Under the pieces are notes generated by a model that searched no databases, was not told the origin of the DNA, and was given only the letters and a program-made list of their open reading frames with translations. From assembly GCF_036850765.1 (NCBI RefSeq), contig NC_089495.1, positions 121,853,033 through 121,917,032 of the forward strand: a DNA stretch of 64,000 nucleotides, read 5' to 3'. The translations under genes were made by a program, and so were the position numbers. The stretch's first letter is position 1, and the number at the start of each line of letters is the position of its first letter. Positions 32,135 to 44,099 of the stretch are shown here, piece after piece. The stretch is from Saccopteryx bilineata. Lineage: Eukaryota > Chordata > Mammalia > Chiroptera > Emballonuridae.

Positions 32135-32669
32135 TGTAAGGCTAATAGTGGCTGCTGCCTTGGCCATGCAAGTTCACATCGGATACGGGCAGATAGTAAA
32201 AGAACTGTGGAGCCAGAAAATGGCGGGCCATTCCATTTATTAAAGTCTCCTAACGAGCAAACATGCAGGGAAGACTTCCCTTCTCTTGGAGCGCCCAACC
32301 CCCAACTCACCTCTGCTGCTCCAGACTCCTCCTCCTCCAGACTCCTCCTCCAGACTCCTCCTCCAGACTCCTCCTCCAGACTCCTCCTCCAGACTCCTCC
32401 TCCAGACTCCTCCTCCAGACTCCTCCTCCAGACTCCTCCTCCAGACTCCTCCTGTACTCACCAGCTAAACAGGCGGGGTAGAAATACCCCTACTTCTGCA
32501 AACAAAAGCAAATGATTGCTCCTCCCCATGGAGGCAGACAGTCTGCAATTTACAATATACCGTCCTGAGGGCACGTACCCTCAGCCCTCCATAGACTACA
32601 CACCCATGGCACTGCCCCAATACAAGCGAGAAACCTAAAAACATTTGTTACAAAATTGTTTGCCCAGCA
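32135..32669 (-). mobile_element. Solo LTR nested in the 3' LTR, 535 bp
   Basis: Begins TGTAAGGC, ends GCCCAGCA, flanked by CATGC at 32130-32134 and 32670-32674. The other LTR keeps the empty site (GACATGCACC at about 47889). AATAAA on the minus strand near 32241-32236 suggests minus orientation. Confidence 0.85.
32324..32454 (+). repeat. 13-bp minisatellite in the solo LTR
   Basis: One 16-bp starter unit then eight perfect GACTCCTCCTCCA units (32340-32443) and a partial one. As 13 is not a multiple of 3, all frames cycle through the same 39-bp peptide period, and several frames on both strands stay open by accident. Confidence 0.95.
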
Positions 32670-33087
32670 CATGCACTGAAAACAAGTTGCAGTTCAAAGC
32701 ATAGGCAATATTTATTCACTCACAGATGCAGAGATGCTCGTTTAGGAAGGGGCCCCATTGGTAATGCTCCTCTGGGTGGCATCTGGTTCAGGATCTGGTC
32801 TGATGTGGAGACATGCCACTCTGTGTTAGAGGCAAGACAACTGACTGCGGTTCAGGGGCCCCGTGCTTATGAACCTTTACATGCAGCACTTCTCGCCATA
32901 TGGCTATCACAAATCAGAGAAACATCTGGATATTGCCAGGGTTCGCTCTTATCACTTCTTTGCACTCCTTGCTTGGCTGTTTGCCTGGCATGTAAATATT
33001 TATAGTTTCACTTTGTATTCATTTCAATTGTTTACAAGTTTTCCTATTAATATTTCCACAACTTATTTTCCTATATTTACTATAACA

Positions 33088-33099
33088 TTCACCCCTTGG
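33088..33099 (-). other. Candidate polypurine tract next to the 3' LTR
   Basis: Minus-strand AAGGGGTGAA directly upstream of the LTR start, short and with one pyrimidine, consistent with a decayed plus-strand primer. Confidence 0.45.
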
Positions 33100-33639
33100 T
33101 TCCAACATCCTATGTAGTTGAGGGGGCACACTATATTTTGTCTTTATTATTTCTAAATATACACAAAGAATATTTATCACACATAATCACCTCAATATTA
33201 GTACAAACAAGCAAATAAACATTATAATTTCTTTCACTCTAGTCCAAATGGATGTGAAGGTATGAATACCCTGTTCAGTATAGTATGCAGTGTTCAGTAA
33301 ATTCCATGTGGGTTTACAACTCAATGTTGAGATTATAGATCCCACAGTCTATAAAATTACATGGTTTACCAAGTCCTTTCGCATCATGGTCTAGGATGAT
33401 GCTCATGCTGTTAGGTATTAGTCTCAGTTCCCTTATGATGTCTTGTTCTTGTCATGCTTTAGAGATGTTTTTTAGTTTCAATATGGATTACTTCAAGTTT
33501 TTGTAGGTTTCTTTGTAGCGTTTTTCCGTTTATATGTTCTTCCTATAGCTCACTGAACGTGGTTATCAGTAAATATTTCAGTGTGTTGTGAACTACATAT
33601 AAGTAGATGGTTTTTCCATTGTTTGTCACATTCATGGTG

Positions 33640-34505
33640 TCAGTGATTAGTTTGCAGGTGTCTATAATGTTGTCCATTGTCCAATTCCCTGAGTTCGCAG
33701 TGTGGTCTCAGTAGGTCAAGTTGGTGTTGCAGTGTACAAAGCCGAAATTTCCTAGATTGTAAAATTCTTCCCTCGGGGTGGTTTCCACCACGGGTAAGTA
33801 AAAAGTTTATGTCTAGCTGCTGTGTGGTTATGTATGTGTTTTTTGTCCATGTTATTAGCTGTTCTGGTTTCAAGAAATAAGGTTTCTCGTATAACAAATT
33901 GCTTACTGGTATTACATGTTTACCATTATCTAGTCTGTGTGGTAAAGGTATAGTGTGGAATCCTAATAGTGTTGTGCCTCCTGCTATAGTCTTTATAGTG
34001 AATTCAGATAGTGACATTATGCATCCTTCTGGTCCTGTGGGTTCTAATAATGCTAAATTTTGTGTCCAGAGGGGTGAGTACCTTCTCCACTCACCATTAT
34101 GTCTCTAATATTTCTTAGTGCAAATGTTAGTTGGTCTTGGGTTCTTTGGCAGGCTGTTAGTAAAACTAGGTTTTGTGTGAAATTTCTTAGGCCTTGTATA
34201 TCAGCGACCAGGTAATCTATTCTTTCTTTGGATGCTTTTTCCAATACTTGTATTTGTATCTGCATGTGTGTTGTTATGTCAGTTACAGTTGTGAAATGTT
34301 TCCAGAGTAAGCCTAGAGTTTGTCCATAGTCTCTCTTGTTAGTTTTAATTCTGCTAGTTTTGTTGTGATCTTGCTGATTTTGACTATGTTGTATACTGAT
34401 ATGGTAATGCTAAGGCTGATACTCCAATAGCTGCTGCTTTTAGGAATTGTAAAAGTTTTCTTTCTCTGTTTATGTCTATTCTGTTTGGTACTATGATCTA
34501 GTAGT
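33640..34505 (-). pseudogene. Retroviral env transmembrane-like remnant
   Basis: Position between pol and the 3' LTR and the composition argue for env. Just left of the L1 junction (about 34490-34390) a basic R-E-R-K stretch is followed by a hydrophobic alanine/leucine-rich run like a cleavage site and fusion peptide. Next comes a helical stretch with leucine spacing (34265-34053), then a 125-codon frame (34017-33640). The frames are separated by stops. The surface subunit is absent. The family is not assigned. Confidence 0.5.
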
Positions 34506-35007
34506 CTATATTTTTATTTTTTTATTTATATTTATATTTTATATTTATTAATTTTAATTCATTGTGTTAACATAGATTCAAGTGTCTCAATCAATATAAC
34601 ACCCTTACTCCCCCACCCACATGTCCCTCATTACACCCCCATTCCCCCCTCCCCCTAACTCCCTCTCCCTTCCCTCTGGGATTTGCTGTCCTGTTATCTG
34701 TATCTATGTGTTATGTATCAATATATATAATTTTACTAATCCCTTCGCCTTCTCTGATCCCACCCCCTCATCCTCCTTTCCTCTGACAGCTGTCCCTCTG
34801 CTCCCTGTGACCCTGTCTCTATCCTGATACTCCATTCACTTTGTTCATTAGATTCTACATATAAGTGAGATCATACGATATTTTTCTTTCCCTGCCTGGA
34901 TTATTTCACTTAGCATAATAATCTTCAGGTTTCATCCATGCCATCACAGAAGGTAAGATTTTCTTCTTTTTCACAGCCATGTAGTATTCCATTGTATATA
35001 TGTACCA

Positions 35008-35338
35008 CAATTTTTTGTTTTTTGTGTGTGTGACAGAGACAGAGAGAGGGACAGATAGGGACAGACAGACAGGAAGGGAGAGATATAAGAAGCATCAATT
35101 CTTCATTGCGGCACCTAAATTGTTCATTGATTGCTTTCTCATATGTGCCTTGACCCAGGGGCGGGGGGCTACAGCAAACCGAGAGACCCCTTGCTCAAGC
35201 CAGCAACCTTGGCCTCAAGCTGGTGAGCCTTGCTCAAACAGATACGCCTGTGCTCTGGCCAGTGACCTCAGGGTTTTGAACATGGGTCTCTGTGTCCCAG
35301 TCCAGTGCTCTATCCACTGTGCAACCATCTGGTCAGGC
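35008..35338 (-). repeat. SINE family B, minus orientation
   Basis: T/G-rich start, GTGACAGAGACAGAGAGAGG, head ending CAACCATCTGGTCAGGC. Confidence 0.88.
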
Positions 35339-35776
35339 TGTACTCCATTTTTTAAATCCACTTGTCCACTGACAGACACTTGGGCTATTTCCAGATCTTG
35401 GCTATTGTGAACAATGCTGCCATAAACATGGGGGTGCATATCTTCTTTTGAATCAGTGATTTGGTATTTTTAGGTTATATTCCTGAAAGCGGGATGGCTG
35501 GGTCAAAAGGCAGTTCCATTTTTAATTTTTTGAGGAAACGCCATACTGTTTTACACAGTGGCTGCACAAGTCTGCATTCCCACCAGCAGTGCAGGAGGGT
35601 TCCCTTTTCTCCACACCCTCGTGAGCACTTATTGTGTGTTGATTTGTTAACAAGCACCATTCTGACAGGTGTGAAGTGGTATCTCATTGTGCATTTCTCT
35701 GATGATTAGCAATGTTGAACATTTTATCATATGCCTATTGGCCATTTATATGTCTTCTTTGGAGAAGTGTCTATTC

Positions 35777-36486
35777 CAGGGATGGGGAACCTATGGCTCA
35801 TGAGCCAGATGTGGCTCTTTTGATGGCTGCATCTGGCTCGCAAACAAATCTTTAATAAAAAAAATAATGTTAAAAATATAAAACATTCTCATGTATTACA
35901 ATCCATTTCTTACTGCTCATGTTCCATGGTTGTGGGTGGCTGGAGCCAATCACAGCTGTCCTCCGGGACAACACCAAATTTTTATTGGATAATGTGTAAT
36001 GTACACGGGTCGTTGTATGGCTCTCACAGAATTACATTTTTTTTTTTTCCTGAAGCTGGAAACGGGGAGAGACAGTCAGACAGACTCCTGCATGCGCCCG
36101 ACCGGGATCCACCCGGCATGCCCACCAGGGACGAAGCTCTGCCCACCAGGGGGCGATGCTCTGCCCCTCTGGGGCGTCGCTCTGCTGTGACCAGAGCCAC
36201 TCTAGCACTTGGGGCAGAGGCCAAGGAGCCATCCCCAGCGCCCGGGCCATCTTTGCTCCAATGGAGCCTTGGCTGCGGGAGGGGAAGAGAGAGACAGAGA
36301 GGAAGGAGGGGGGTGGTGGAGAAGCAAATGGGTGCTTCTCCTATGTGCCCTGGCCGGGAATCGAACCCAGGTCCCCCGCACGCCAGGCCGACGCTGTACC
36401 GCTGAGCCAACTGGCCAGGGCCCAGAATTACATTTTAAAATATGTGGCGTTCATGGCTCTCTCAGCCAAAAGGTTCCCGACCCCTG
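35777..36486 (+). mobile_element. Non-autonomous hAT (family 1) with nested SINE
   Basis: Ends CAGGGATGGGGAACCT and GGTTCCCGACCCCTG, flanked by GTCTATTC / CTCTATTC (35769-35776, 36487-36494). Outer sequence matches both ends of the 3.6-kb hAT at 6117-9714 (for example GATGGCTGCATCTGGCTCGC and AAATATGTGGCGTTCATGGC) with the transposase deleted. Confidence 0.92.
36041..36421 (-). repeat. SINE family A inside the hAT element
   Basis: Target repeat CAGAATTACATTT on both sides. Low divergence. Confidence 0.92.
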
Positions 36487-37850
36487 CTCTATTCAGTTCC
36501 TTTGCCCATTTTTTAATTGGATTGTTTACCTTCCTGGTGTTGAGTTTTAGAAGTTCTTTATAAATTTTGGTTATTAACTCATCAGATGTGTTGGCAAATA
36601 TGTTCTCCCATTATGTGGGTTTTCTTTGTATTTTGTTCATGGTGTCCTTTGCTGTGCAAAAGCTTTTTAGTTTAATGTAGTCCCATTTGTTAATTTTGTC
36701 CTTTATTTCACTTGCTCATGGGGATAAATAGGCAAAAATATTGCTACAAGAGATATCGGAGAGTTTACTCTCTATGTTTTATTCCAAGATGTTTATGGTT
36801 TCACGATTTACCTTTAAGTCTTTTATCCATTTTGAGTTTATTTTTGTGAATGGCATAAGTTGGTGGTCTAGTTTCATTTTTTTTTGCATGTACCTGTCCA
36901 CTTTTCCCAACACCATTTATTAAAGAGACTGTCTTTACTCCATTGTATGCTCTTACTTCCTTTGTCAAATATCAATTGTCCAATATCAATTGTCCATACA
37001 GGCAAGGGTTTATTTCTCGGTTCTCTGTTTGGTTCCATAGATCTGTATGCCTGTTCTTATGCCAATACCAAGCTGTTTTGAGTACAATGGGCTTGTAGTA
37101 TAACTTGATATCAGGAAGTGTGATACCTGCCACTTTGTTCATCATTTTCAAGATAGCTGAGGCTATTCGTGTTCTTTTTTGGTTTAATATAAATTTTTGG
37201 AATATTTGTTCTGTATCTTTGAAGTATGTATGCTATTGGTATTTTAATATGAATTGCATTGAATTTATAGATTGCTTTGGGTAGTATTTTTACTGTAATT
37301 TTAATACATAATAATTTTATGTATTAAATAATTTTAATTTTATTTTACATAGTAATTTTAATGATGTTTTTTTTTCTATCTATAATCACATTATATGCTT
37401 CCACTTGTTTGTATCTTCCTTGATATCTTTTTTCAATGTCTTATAATTTTCTGAGTACAAGTCTTGTACCTCCTTGGTTAAATTTACTCCTAGACTTTAT
37501 TTCTTTTTTGTTGTTGCAAAAGTGAAGGGTATTGTTTCCTTAATTTCTCTTTCAGACAGTTTATTGTTGGTGTATAAAAATGCCACTGTTTTCTGAAAAT
37601 TAATTTTATATCCTGGCACCTTGACAAATCCATTCATCAGGTTTAGTAGTTTTTTGACTGAGACTTTAGGGTTTTCTATATATGGTATCATGTCATCAGC
37701 AAATAATGATAGTTTTACTTTTTTTCCAATTTGGATGCCTTTTTCTTCTTCTTCTTGTCTGATTGCTGTGGCTAGGATTTCCAAAACCGTGTTTAATAAG
37801 AATGATGAAAGAGGGCACCCCTACCTTGTTCCTGATCTTAAGGGGATTGC

Positions 37851-37892
37851 CTTATTTTTTTTAAAGACTTGATTCATTTTAGAGAGGAGAGA

Positions 37893-37928
<36 letters not shown>

Positions 37929-38047
37929 AGGAGGAGCAGGAAGCATCAACTCTTATATGTGCCTTGACCAGATAATCCCAGGGTTTTGAATCGGCGACCT
38001 CAGCGTTCCAGGTCAACGCTTTATCCACTGTGCCACCACAGGTCAGG
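37851..38047 (-). repeat. SINE family C (short), minus orientation
   Basis: Flanked by CTTAAGGGGATTGC repeats (37837-37850 and 38048-38061). (GA)n at 37886-37923. Confidence 0.9.
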
Positions 38048-40232
38048 CTTAAGGGGATTGCTTTTAATTTTTGCCCATTGAGTATGATGTTGGCTGTTGG
38101 TTTATCATAGATGGCCTTTATTATGTTACAGTATGTTCCCTGTGTTCCCACTTGGCTGAGCATTTTGATCATAAATGGGTGCTGGGTTTAATCAAATGCT
38201 TTTTGTGCATCTATTGATACAATCATGTGATTTTTATTCTTTTGTTTATGTGATGAATCACATTTATTGATTTGCAAATATTGTATCAGCCTTGCCTTCC
38301 TGGAATAAATCCCACTTGATCATGCTATATGATGTTCTTGATGTATTACTGGGTCTGGTTTGCTAATATTTTGTTGAGAATTTTAGCATCTATGCTCATC
38401 AGGGATATTGGTCTATAATTTTCTTTCTTTGTAGTGTCTTTACCTGGCTTTAGAATGAGGATAATGTTTGCCTTATAAAAGGAGCTTGGAAATCTTTCTT
38501 CCTCTTGAGTTTTTGAAATAACTTGAGAAGGATAGGTGTTAGTTCTTCTTTGAATGTTTAGTAAAATTTGCCTGCAAAGCCACTTGTTCCAGGACTTTTG
38601 TTTTCTGGGTGTTTTTTGAGAACTGTTTCAATTTCATTTGTTGTAATCAGTCTGTTTAGGTTTTCTGATTCTTCCAGATTGAATTTTGGAAGATTATATG
38701 TTTCTAGAAATTTATCCATTTTACATAGGTTGTTCAATTTTTTGGCATTTAGATCTCTACAGTATTTTCTAACATCCTTTGTATTTCTGCAGTGTCCGTT
38801 GTTACTTCTCCACTTTCATTTTTAATTTTATTTCAGTCTTCTTTTTTTCTTGATGAGTCTGGTTAGAGGTTCATCAATCTTGTTTACCTTTTCAAAGAAT
38901 CAGCTGTTGGTTTCATTGATCTTTTGTATTGTTTTTTTAGCCTCTATGTCATTTATTTCTGTTCTGATTTTTATTATTTCTTTTCTTCTACTTCCTCTGG
39001 ACTTTATTTGTTGTTCTTTTTCTAGTTCTTTTAGGTACAGGGTTAAGTTGTTTATTTGAACTTTTCCTTGCTTCTTAAGGTATGCCTGTAATGCTATGAA
39101 CTTCCCTCTCAGGACTGCTTTTGCTGTGTCCCATAGATTTTGAGTTGCTGTAAGTTCATTTTAATTTGTTTCAAGAAAATTGTAGATTTCTTCCTTGATC
39201 TCATTGTTAACCCATTCATTATTTAATAACATGCTATTTAGCCTCCAAGTGTTTGAATGTTTTTCAGTTTTTCTATTGTAGTTGATTTCTAGTTTCATGC
39301 CATTGTGTTCAGAGAAGATGCTTGATATGATTTCAATATTCCTAAATTTATTGAGCCTTGTTTTGTATCCTAACATGTGGTCTGTCCTAGAGAATGTACC
39401 ATGAGCACTTGAAAAGAATGTATATTCTGTTGCTTTAGGATGAAGGTTCTGAAGATATCAATTGAATCCAGTTGATCAAGTGTGTCATTTAAGGCTGCTG
39501 TTTCTTTGTTAATTTTCTGTCTGGAGGATCTATCCATTGATGTTAGTGGGGTATTAAAATCCCCTTCTATTATAGTATTGCTGTTGATCTTGCACTTTAT
39601 GTTCAAAAAAATCTTCTTTATATATTTAGGTGCTTCTTTATTAGGCACATATATATTTACAATGGTTATATCCTCCTGTTGGATTGCTCCCTTTATCATT
39701 ATGTAGTGACCTTCTTTATCCCTTACTATATAGCCTTTGTTTTAAAGGCTATTTTGTCAGATATAAATATTGCTATCCCAGCTTTTTAAAAATTTCCATT
39801 TGCATGAAATACATTTTTCCATCCCTTCTCTTTCAGTCTATGTGTATCGTTTGTTCTGAGGTGGGGCTCTTGTAGACAGCATATGTAAGGGTCTTGTTTT
39901 CTTATCCATGCAGCTACCCTGTGTCTTTTGATTGGGGAATTTAATCCATTTACTTTTAAGATTATTATTAATATGTACTTATTTATTGCCATTTTACTCT
40001 TTAAATCTACAATCCTCTTTTTCCTGATTTCTTTTTATCCTTTGTTCTTTTTACAGCAGGCCCCTTAACATTTCTTGCAGTACTAGTTTTGTTGTAATGA
40101 ATTCCTTAAGTCTTTTTTTTTTTTTTTTTTGGTCTGGGAAGCTTTTTATTTCTCCTTCAATTTTAAACGATAGCCTTGCTGGATAAGAAGTCTTGGTTGT
40201 AGGTTCTTGTTTTGCATCACTTTAAATATTTC

Positions 40233-40619
40233 ATTTTGGGGGGGGGATTTTTCTGAAGCTGGAAATGGGGAGAGACAGTCAGACAGACTCCCTCATGCGC
40301 CCGACCGGGATCCACCCGGCACGCCCACCAGGGGTGACGCTCCGCCCACCAGGGGGCGATGCTCTGCCCCTCCGGGGCATTGCTCTGCCACGACCAGAGC
40401 CACTCTAGTGCCTGGGGCAGAGGCCAAGGAGCCATCCCCAGCGCCCGGGCCATCTTTGCTCCAATGGAGCCTTGGCTGCGGGAGGGGAAGAGAGAGACAG
40501 AGAGGAAGGGGGGGTGGAGAAGCAAATGGGCGCCTATCCTATGTGCCCTGGCCGGGAATCGAACCCGGGTCCCCCGCATGCCAGGCCGATGCTCTACCGC
40601 TGAGCCAACCGGCCAGGGC
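40233..40619 (-). repeat. SINE family A in L1, tail with G-run
   Basis: The tail has a G-run (TTTTGGGGGGGGGATTTTTC), unlike the pure T tails of others; head GAGCCAACCGGCCAGGGCC. Target repeats CACTTTAAATATTTC / CACTTTGACTATTTC. Confidence 0.9.
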
Positions 40620-40629
40620 CACTTTGACT

Positions 40630-41581
40630 ATTTCTTGACAGTCCCTTCTGGCCTCAAGTGTTTCTGTTGAAAGGTCAGGTGTCATCCTTATGGGGCTCCT
40701 CTGGGGTAATTAACTGCTTTTCTCTTGCAGCTTTTAGTATTCTTTCTTTTTCTCTTAACTTTGGCATTTTAATAATGATGTGCTTGATGCAGGCCTCCTT
40801 GGATTCCTCTTTAATGAGACTCTGTGCTTCTTGAATTTGTTTGACTTTTTCTTTCATCAATTTAGGGAAATTTTCAGCTATGATTTCTTCAAACAGGTTC
40901 TCTATTTCTTTGTTTATTCTCTTCTCCTTCAGGAACTCCTAAACTGCAGATGTTGTTCCTCTTCATGTTGTCACAGAGCTCTCTTAGTTTCCTCAGCCTT
41001 TTTGCACCTCTTTTCTTTTTGTTGCTCTACTTCTGTGCTTATGTTTATCTTGTCTTCTAAATCACTGATTTGATCATCTGCTTCATTCAGCCTGCTGTTG
41101 ATTCCTTCTAGTGTAGTCTTCATTTCTGATATTGTATTTGTCATTTCTGACTGCTTCTTTTTTTATGATTTCGATGTCCTTTTTGATGCTTGCTATTTCT
41201 TTATTTAAGTTCTCATTATGACCATTCATTGTTGCTCTAAGATCTTTGAGCATTTTAAAAATCATTATTTTAAACTGCATCTGGTAATTTGGTTACTTCC
41301 ATTTCATTTAGTTCTTTTTCTGGGGATTTCTCTTGTTTATTCATTTGGATCATATTTCTTTGCCCATTTTGTCTGTGTGCTGTCTGACTTTGAAATTTGT
41401 TGTGGTGTCTGTATGAAGAAGATGGGCTTGGTGGTCCTGACCGCCAGGCCACCTGTTTTCCTTGCTCTAGGAATGCTTCTTGTGGGTAGTATTTTTCCTT
41501 CTGTTGTATGTGGGTATTGAATGTAGTTGGTCCTCTTGTAGGTGCAGTTATCCCTTCAGGCTGTCTGGCACTAAGGATCAA
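40630..41581 (-). pseudogene. L1 ORF1, decayed
   Basis: N-terminal frame 41581-41270, coiled-coil part 41280-41083 and the C-terminal domain to about 40630 (K-H-I-I-I-K-M-P-K-L at about 40770). Stops and frameshifts throughout. Confidence 0.8.
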
Positions 41582-43937
41582 CCTTGATCATGTGTATTAG
41601 ATACTGTGCAGTGTCTGGCCTGTTGGGAATATTTATTTTCCACAATGTCTGGTGCCTGCTGAACCACTTCTTTGGGTGTGCTGCTTGTGTAGCTTGCTGA
41701 GTCTAGGGTTGCTGCTTTCTGCCACCCACTTTCTGCCACCCGGTGTTGGCTCTAGATCTTCTTCGGTTGGCATCAGCTGTTGTTTGCAACATGCTTTGGG
41801 CTACCTGTCTGCAGCTACTGCACTTTTTACTGTTTATGTCTGCGTTTTCTGTTCCTGGGTAGTGTGGGAGGGACCAACTTTTGTATAACGATTAGCTTCC
41901 TCCTGCTTAGAGATTACAGAAGCTCTGTAAAAGCCCCAAGCTCTGTAAAATTTGTCCAGACTTTTCAGCTGCTCCTTCTCCTCTTGCAGCTGCCTGGTCT
42001 TCCCACAGAGTCTTCTGTAGTAATACTGTAGTGTGGGCTCAGTCTGGCCTAACCCAGCTAACCCTTCTACAGGTTGCAGCTGAGGTTGTGAATACAACGT
42101 CAGTGGTGTCTTGGTCAGGATCTTAGTATGGGGAATGTGGCCCCTCCTCCAGAGCTTAATCCCTCAGCCACCGCTGGATACTCAAAACTTATTTCTCCCC
42201 AACAAGGTGAGCAGCAGGTTCAAACTAAGTTTGGCTGACAGTCCCCTCTGCATAAGTTCTTTCAGCTGGTGAGATCCTGGTCTCAGGGAGGAAGAGTGAG
42301 AGAGTCCTCTCCTGGGGCTGAGTGAGCCCCAAAGGTGGCTAAGCCCATCAACCAGATCCAACAATAGACTCACAGAGACCCACACGTTAAATGTTCATAC
42401 TCCACGCCTCTCTCCCTTCCCCCTGTGGAATCTAGCCCTGCAGGGCAGGATATCCATCCAGCGCCCAGGCCGGCTGACTGTGAAGCTACAACCTATCCAA
42501 TGCACATGAGCTGCTGTGCTGGTACTGATCACAGAGAGTGGAACTTTCCTCAGCTGGGCCAGGTATGAGGAGCCTTTCCTTAGGATACCAGTCTAGCAAG
42601 GGCGGTTAGGTCCTGAACCAATGCTTTCTGCTGCTGGCCCCTGGATGTGCCAGCCCGGGCCTCCCTGGCAGGAACCTGGTGCAGACCAGTGAAAGACACT
42701 GCCCATGACTGTCCCTCAGCAACCTTCTTGGAGCTACAAGCAATCCAGAGTTTGTGGCTGCCTCTGCTGAGCCCAGGTCTACATGGAAATAACAAGCTGC
42801 ACACCTCAGCTGGCTTTTACCCACGCTGGGTCTGGGGCAAGTTCCACTTAAAAGGCCAAGTTTCTCTGAGTCCCACCTCCTGTAACCTCTGTTTGCTGGC
42901 TCCTTGTTGGGCTCAGACTGAAAAAAACCTCTGCTAGAGTCAAGCGCCTGTAGCAATTCAGGGATTAGGAAGGGTGGTGGGTGTGTCTCTGCCCCTCAGT
43001 CCCAGATGTCAGTCTTTCCAGACTTTTTTCACAGACCTCAGTAGGGTATGGCTCCAGGAGTCTGGTGGTGTGGCCTCTGAGACCCAAAGGTATAATCTGC
43101 CCCCTCTTGTGACAGTTTCTACTGAGCCTCCCGTGAGGCGGAAGCACCAGTCCTAGAGTTGGGAGTGTGTGGGAGGACGCTCTGGTCTCAACACCAGAAA
43201 ACTGAGCAACTGACACACCCCCTGTTTCCTGGCCTTTCAGAATGACCAGTTGCCATGATGGGCAGAAGAGACACCCAAGGGCAGAGCAGCTACTTTTCCC
43301 CAGGCTGATGCCATTCAGAGGGGACTGCTCCACCCAAAAAAGATGGAGACTGCAGCATTGGAGAATGACTCAGCACAGGGGTTCTGGTGGCTGTCCCCCA
43401 CAGTGTCTCTCCCTGGGCCTCCAACTTTACACTCTCCTCACGCAACTCTAGTCCTCTCAGGTCTCCCTCCACCAGAGACCTGAGTAAGTGGCTGTGAATG
43501 AGGTTTTCTGCGTGGGCCCTTTAAGATGGAGTCTGCGTCTCAGAAAGCTCAGTCTCTTTATCACAGACAGAAACCCAGCTCCTTTCACCACCAAATGCTG
43601 TCTGGGTGCCTCTTCTAGGCTCTGGGGCTCTAGGCTGGGACTCCGGGCCTGGGGCTAAGCACCTACCTATACCTCTCATGGTGCCCCTCCCCATGGTGAC
43701 AGTCCCTTCGGACCTTCAGCCACCCCTCGGTCCTGGGAGCGGGACAGCCCTTTCTGCATCTCTGCCCTTCTACCAGTCTCAGTGTGGCTTCTTCTGTGAT
43801 CTTTGGTTATAGAGGCCTCTTCCTTTAGTCCAAAGTTGATTTTACAAGATGATTGTTCTTATATTAATTTGTAATCCAATTTGGTCCTGCGAGGTGGTAG
43901 TTGGAACAACCACCTACTCCTTTACCCTCTTGAACCC
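41582..43937 (-). other. L1 5'UTR, GC-rich, ~2.35 kb
   Basis: No gene: the many overlapping frames of 60-130 codons on both strands reflect GC richness. It is more than twice the 5'UTR length of the L1 at 17105-24261 (about 0.95 kb), so a different promoter type is likely. Confidence 0.6.
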
Positions 43938-44092
43938 CCCTGGATGGGAGTTTTGACAATGATGAGGAGTTGTATGAATTTTATGAATAAAACTTGAGTT
44001 CAATAAGTCTATGTAATACTTTTTTTTTTCAAATTTAGGGCCCCAAAATTAAGGTGCATCTTACACATGGGGAAATATGGTAGGTGCCTGTA
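43938..44092. other. Junction segment with a DNA-element end
   Basis: AAGGTGCATCTTACACATGGGG followed by AAATATGG resembles one end of the TIR element at 12971-13296. Short and partial. Confidence 0.35.
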
Positions 44093-44099
44093 GTTTCTG

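Larger units (their letters stand above)
31961..33087 (-). mobile_element. 3' LTR of the provirus, interrupted by a solo LTR
   Basis: Plus-strand ends TGTCCCAG and TACTATAACA. Without the 540 bp insertion it is about 590 bp. A poly(A) signal AATAAA lies on the minus strand at about 32717-32710. It matches the right LTR through GACAACTGACTGCGGTTCAG and the following 100 bp almost exactly. Confidence 0.88.
35340..39992 (-). pseudogene. L1 ORF2, decayed
   Basis: Minus-strand start at 39992 (M-A-I-N-K-Y). Endonuclease text at 39699-39370, linker at 39376-38850, RT F-A-D-D-M at about 37700, C-terminal cysteine motif C-W-W-E-C at about 35600. Multiple frameshifts and insertions. Confidence 0.88.
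34506..43937 (-). mobile_element. L1, minus strand, with hAT and SINE insertions, inside the provirus
   Basis: 3'UTR at 34506-35007 (inverse C-rich tract at 34600-34680), ORF2 pieces 35339-39992, ORF1 about 40630-41581, then a GC-rich 5'UTR to about 43937. Inserted elements: SINEs 35008-35338, 37851-38047 and 40233-40619, hAT 35777-36486. No clear target duplication, which fits a deletion of the surrounding provirus. Confidence 0.88.

Noticed and set aside
32207..32515. A 102-codon serine/proline/leucine-rich repeat protein
   Set aside because: Produced by a 13-bp minisatellite in a solo LTR; all frames are similarly open.
42580..43472. GC-rich frames of 60-120 codons on both strands
   Set aside because: They lie in an L1 5'UTR and have no domain, splice or start support.
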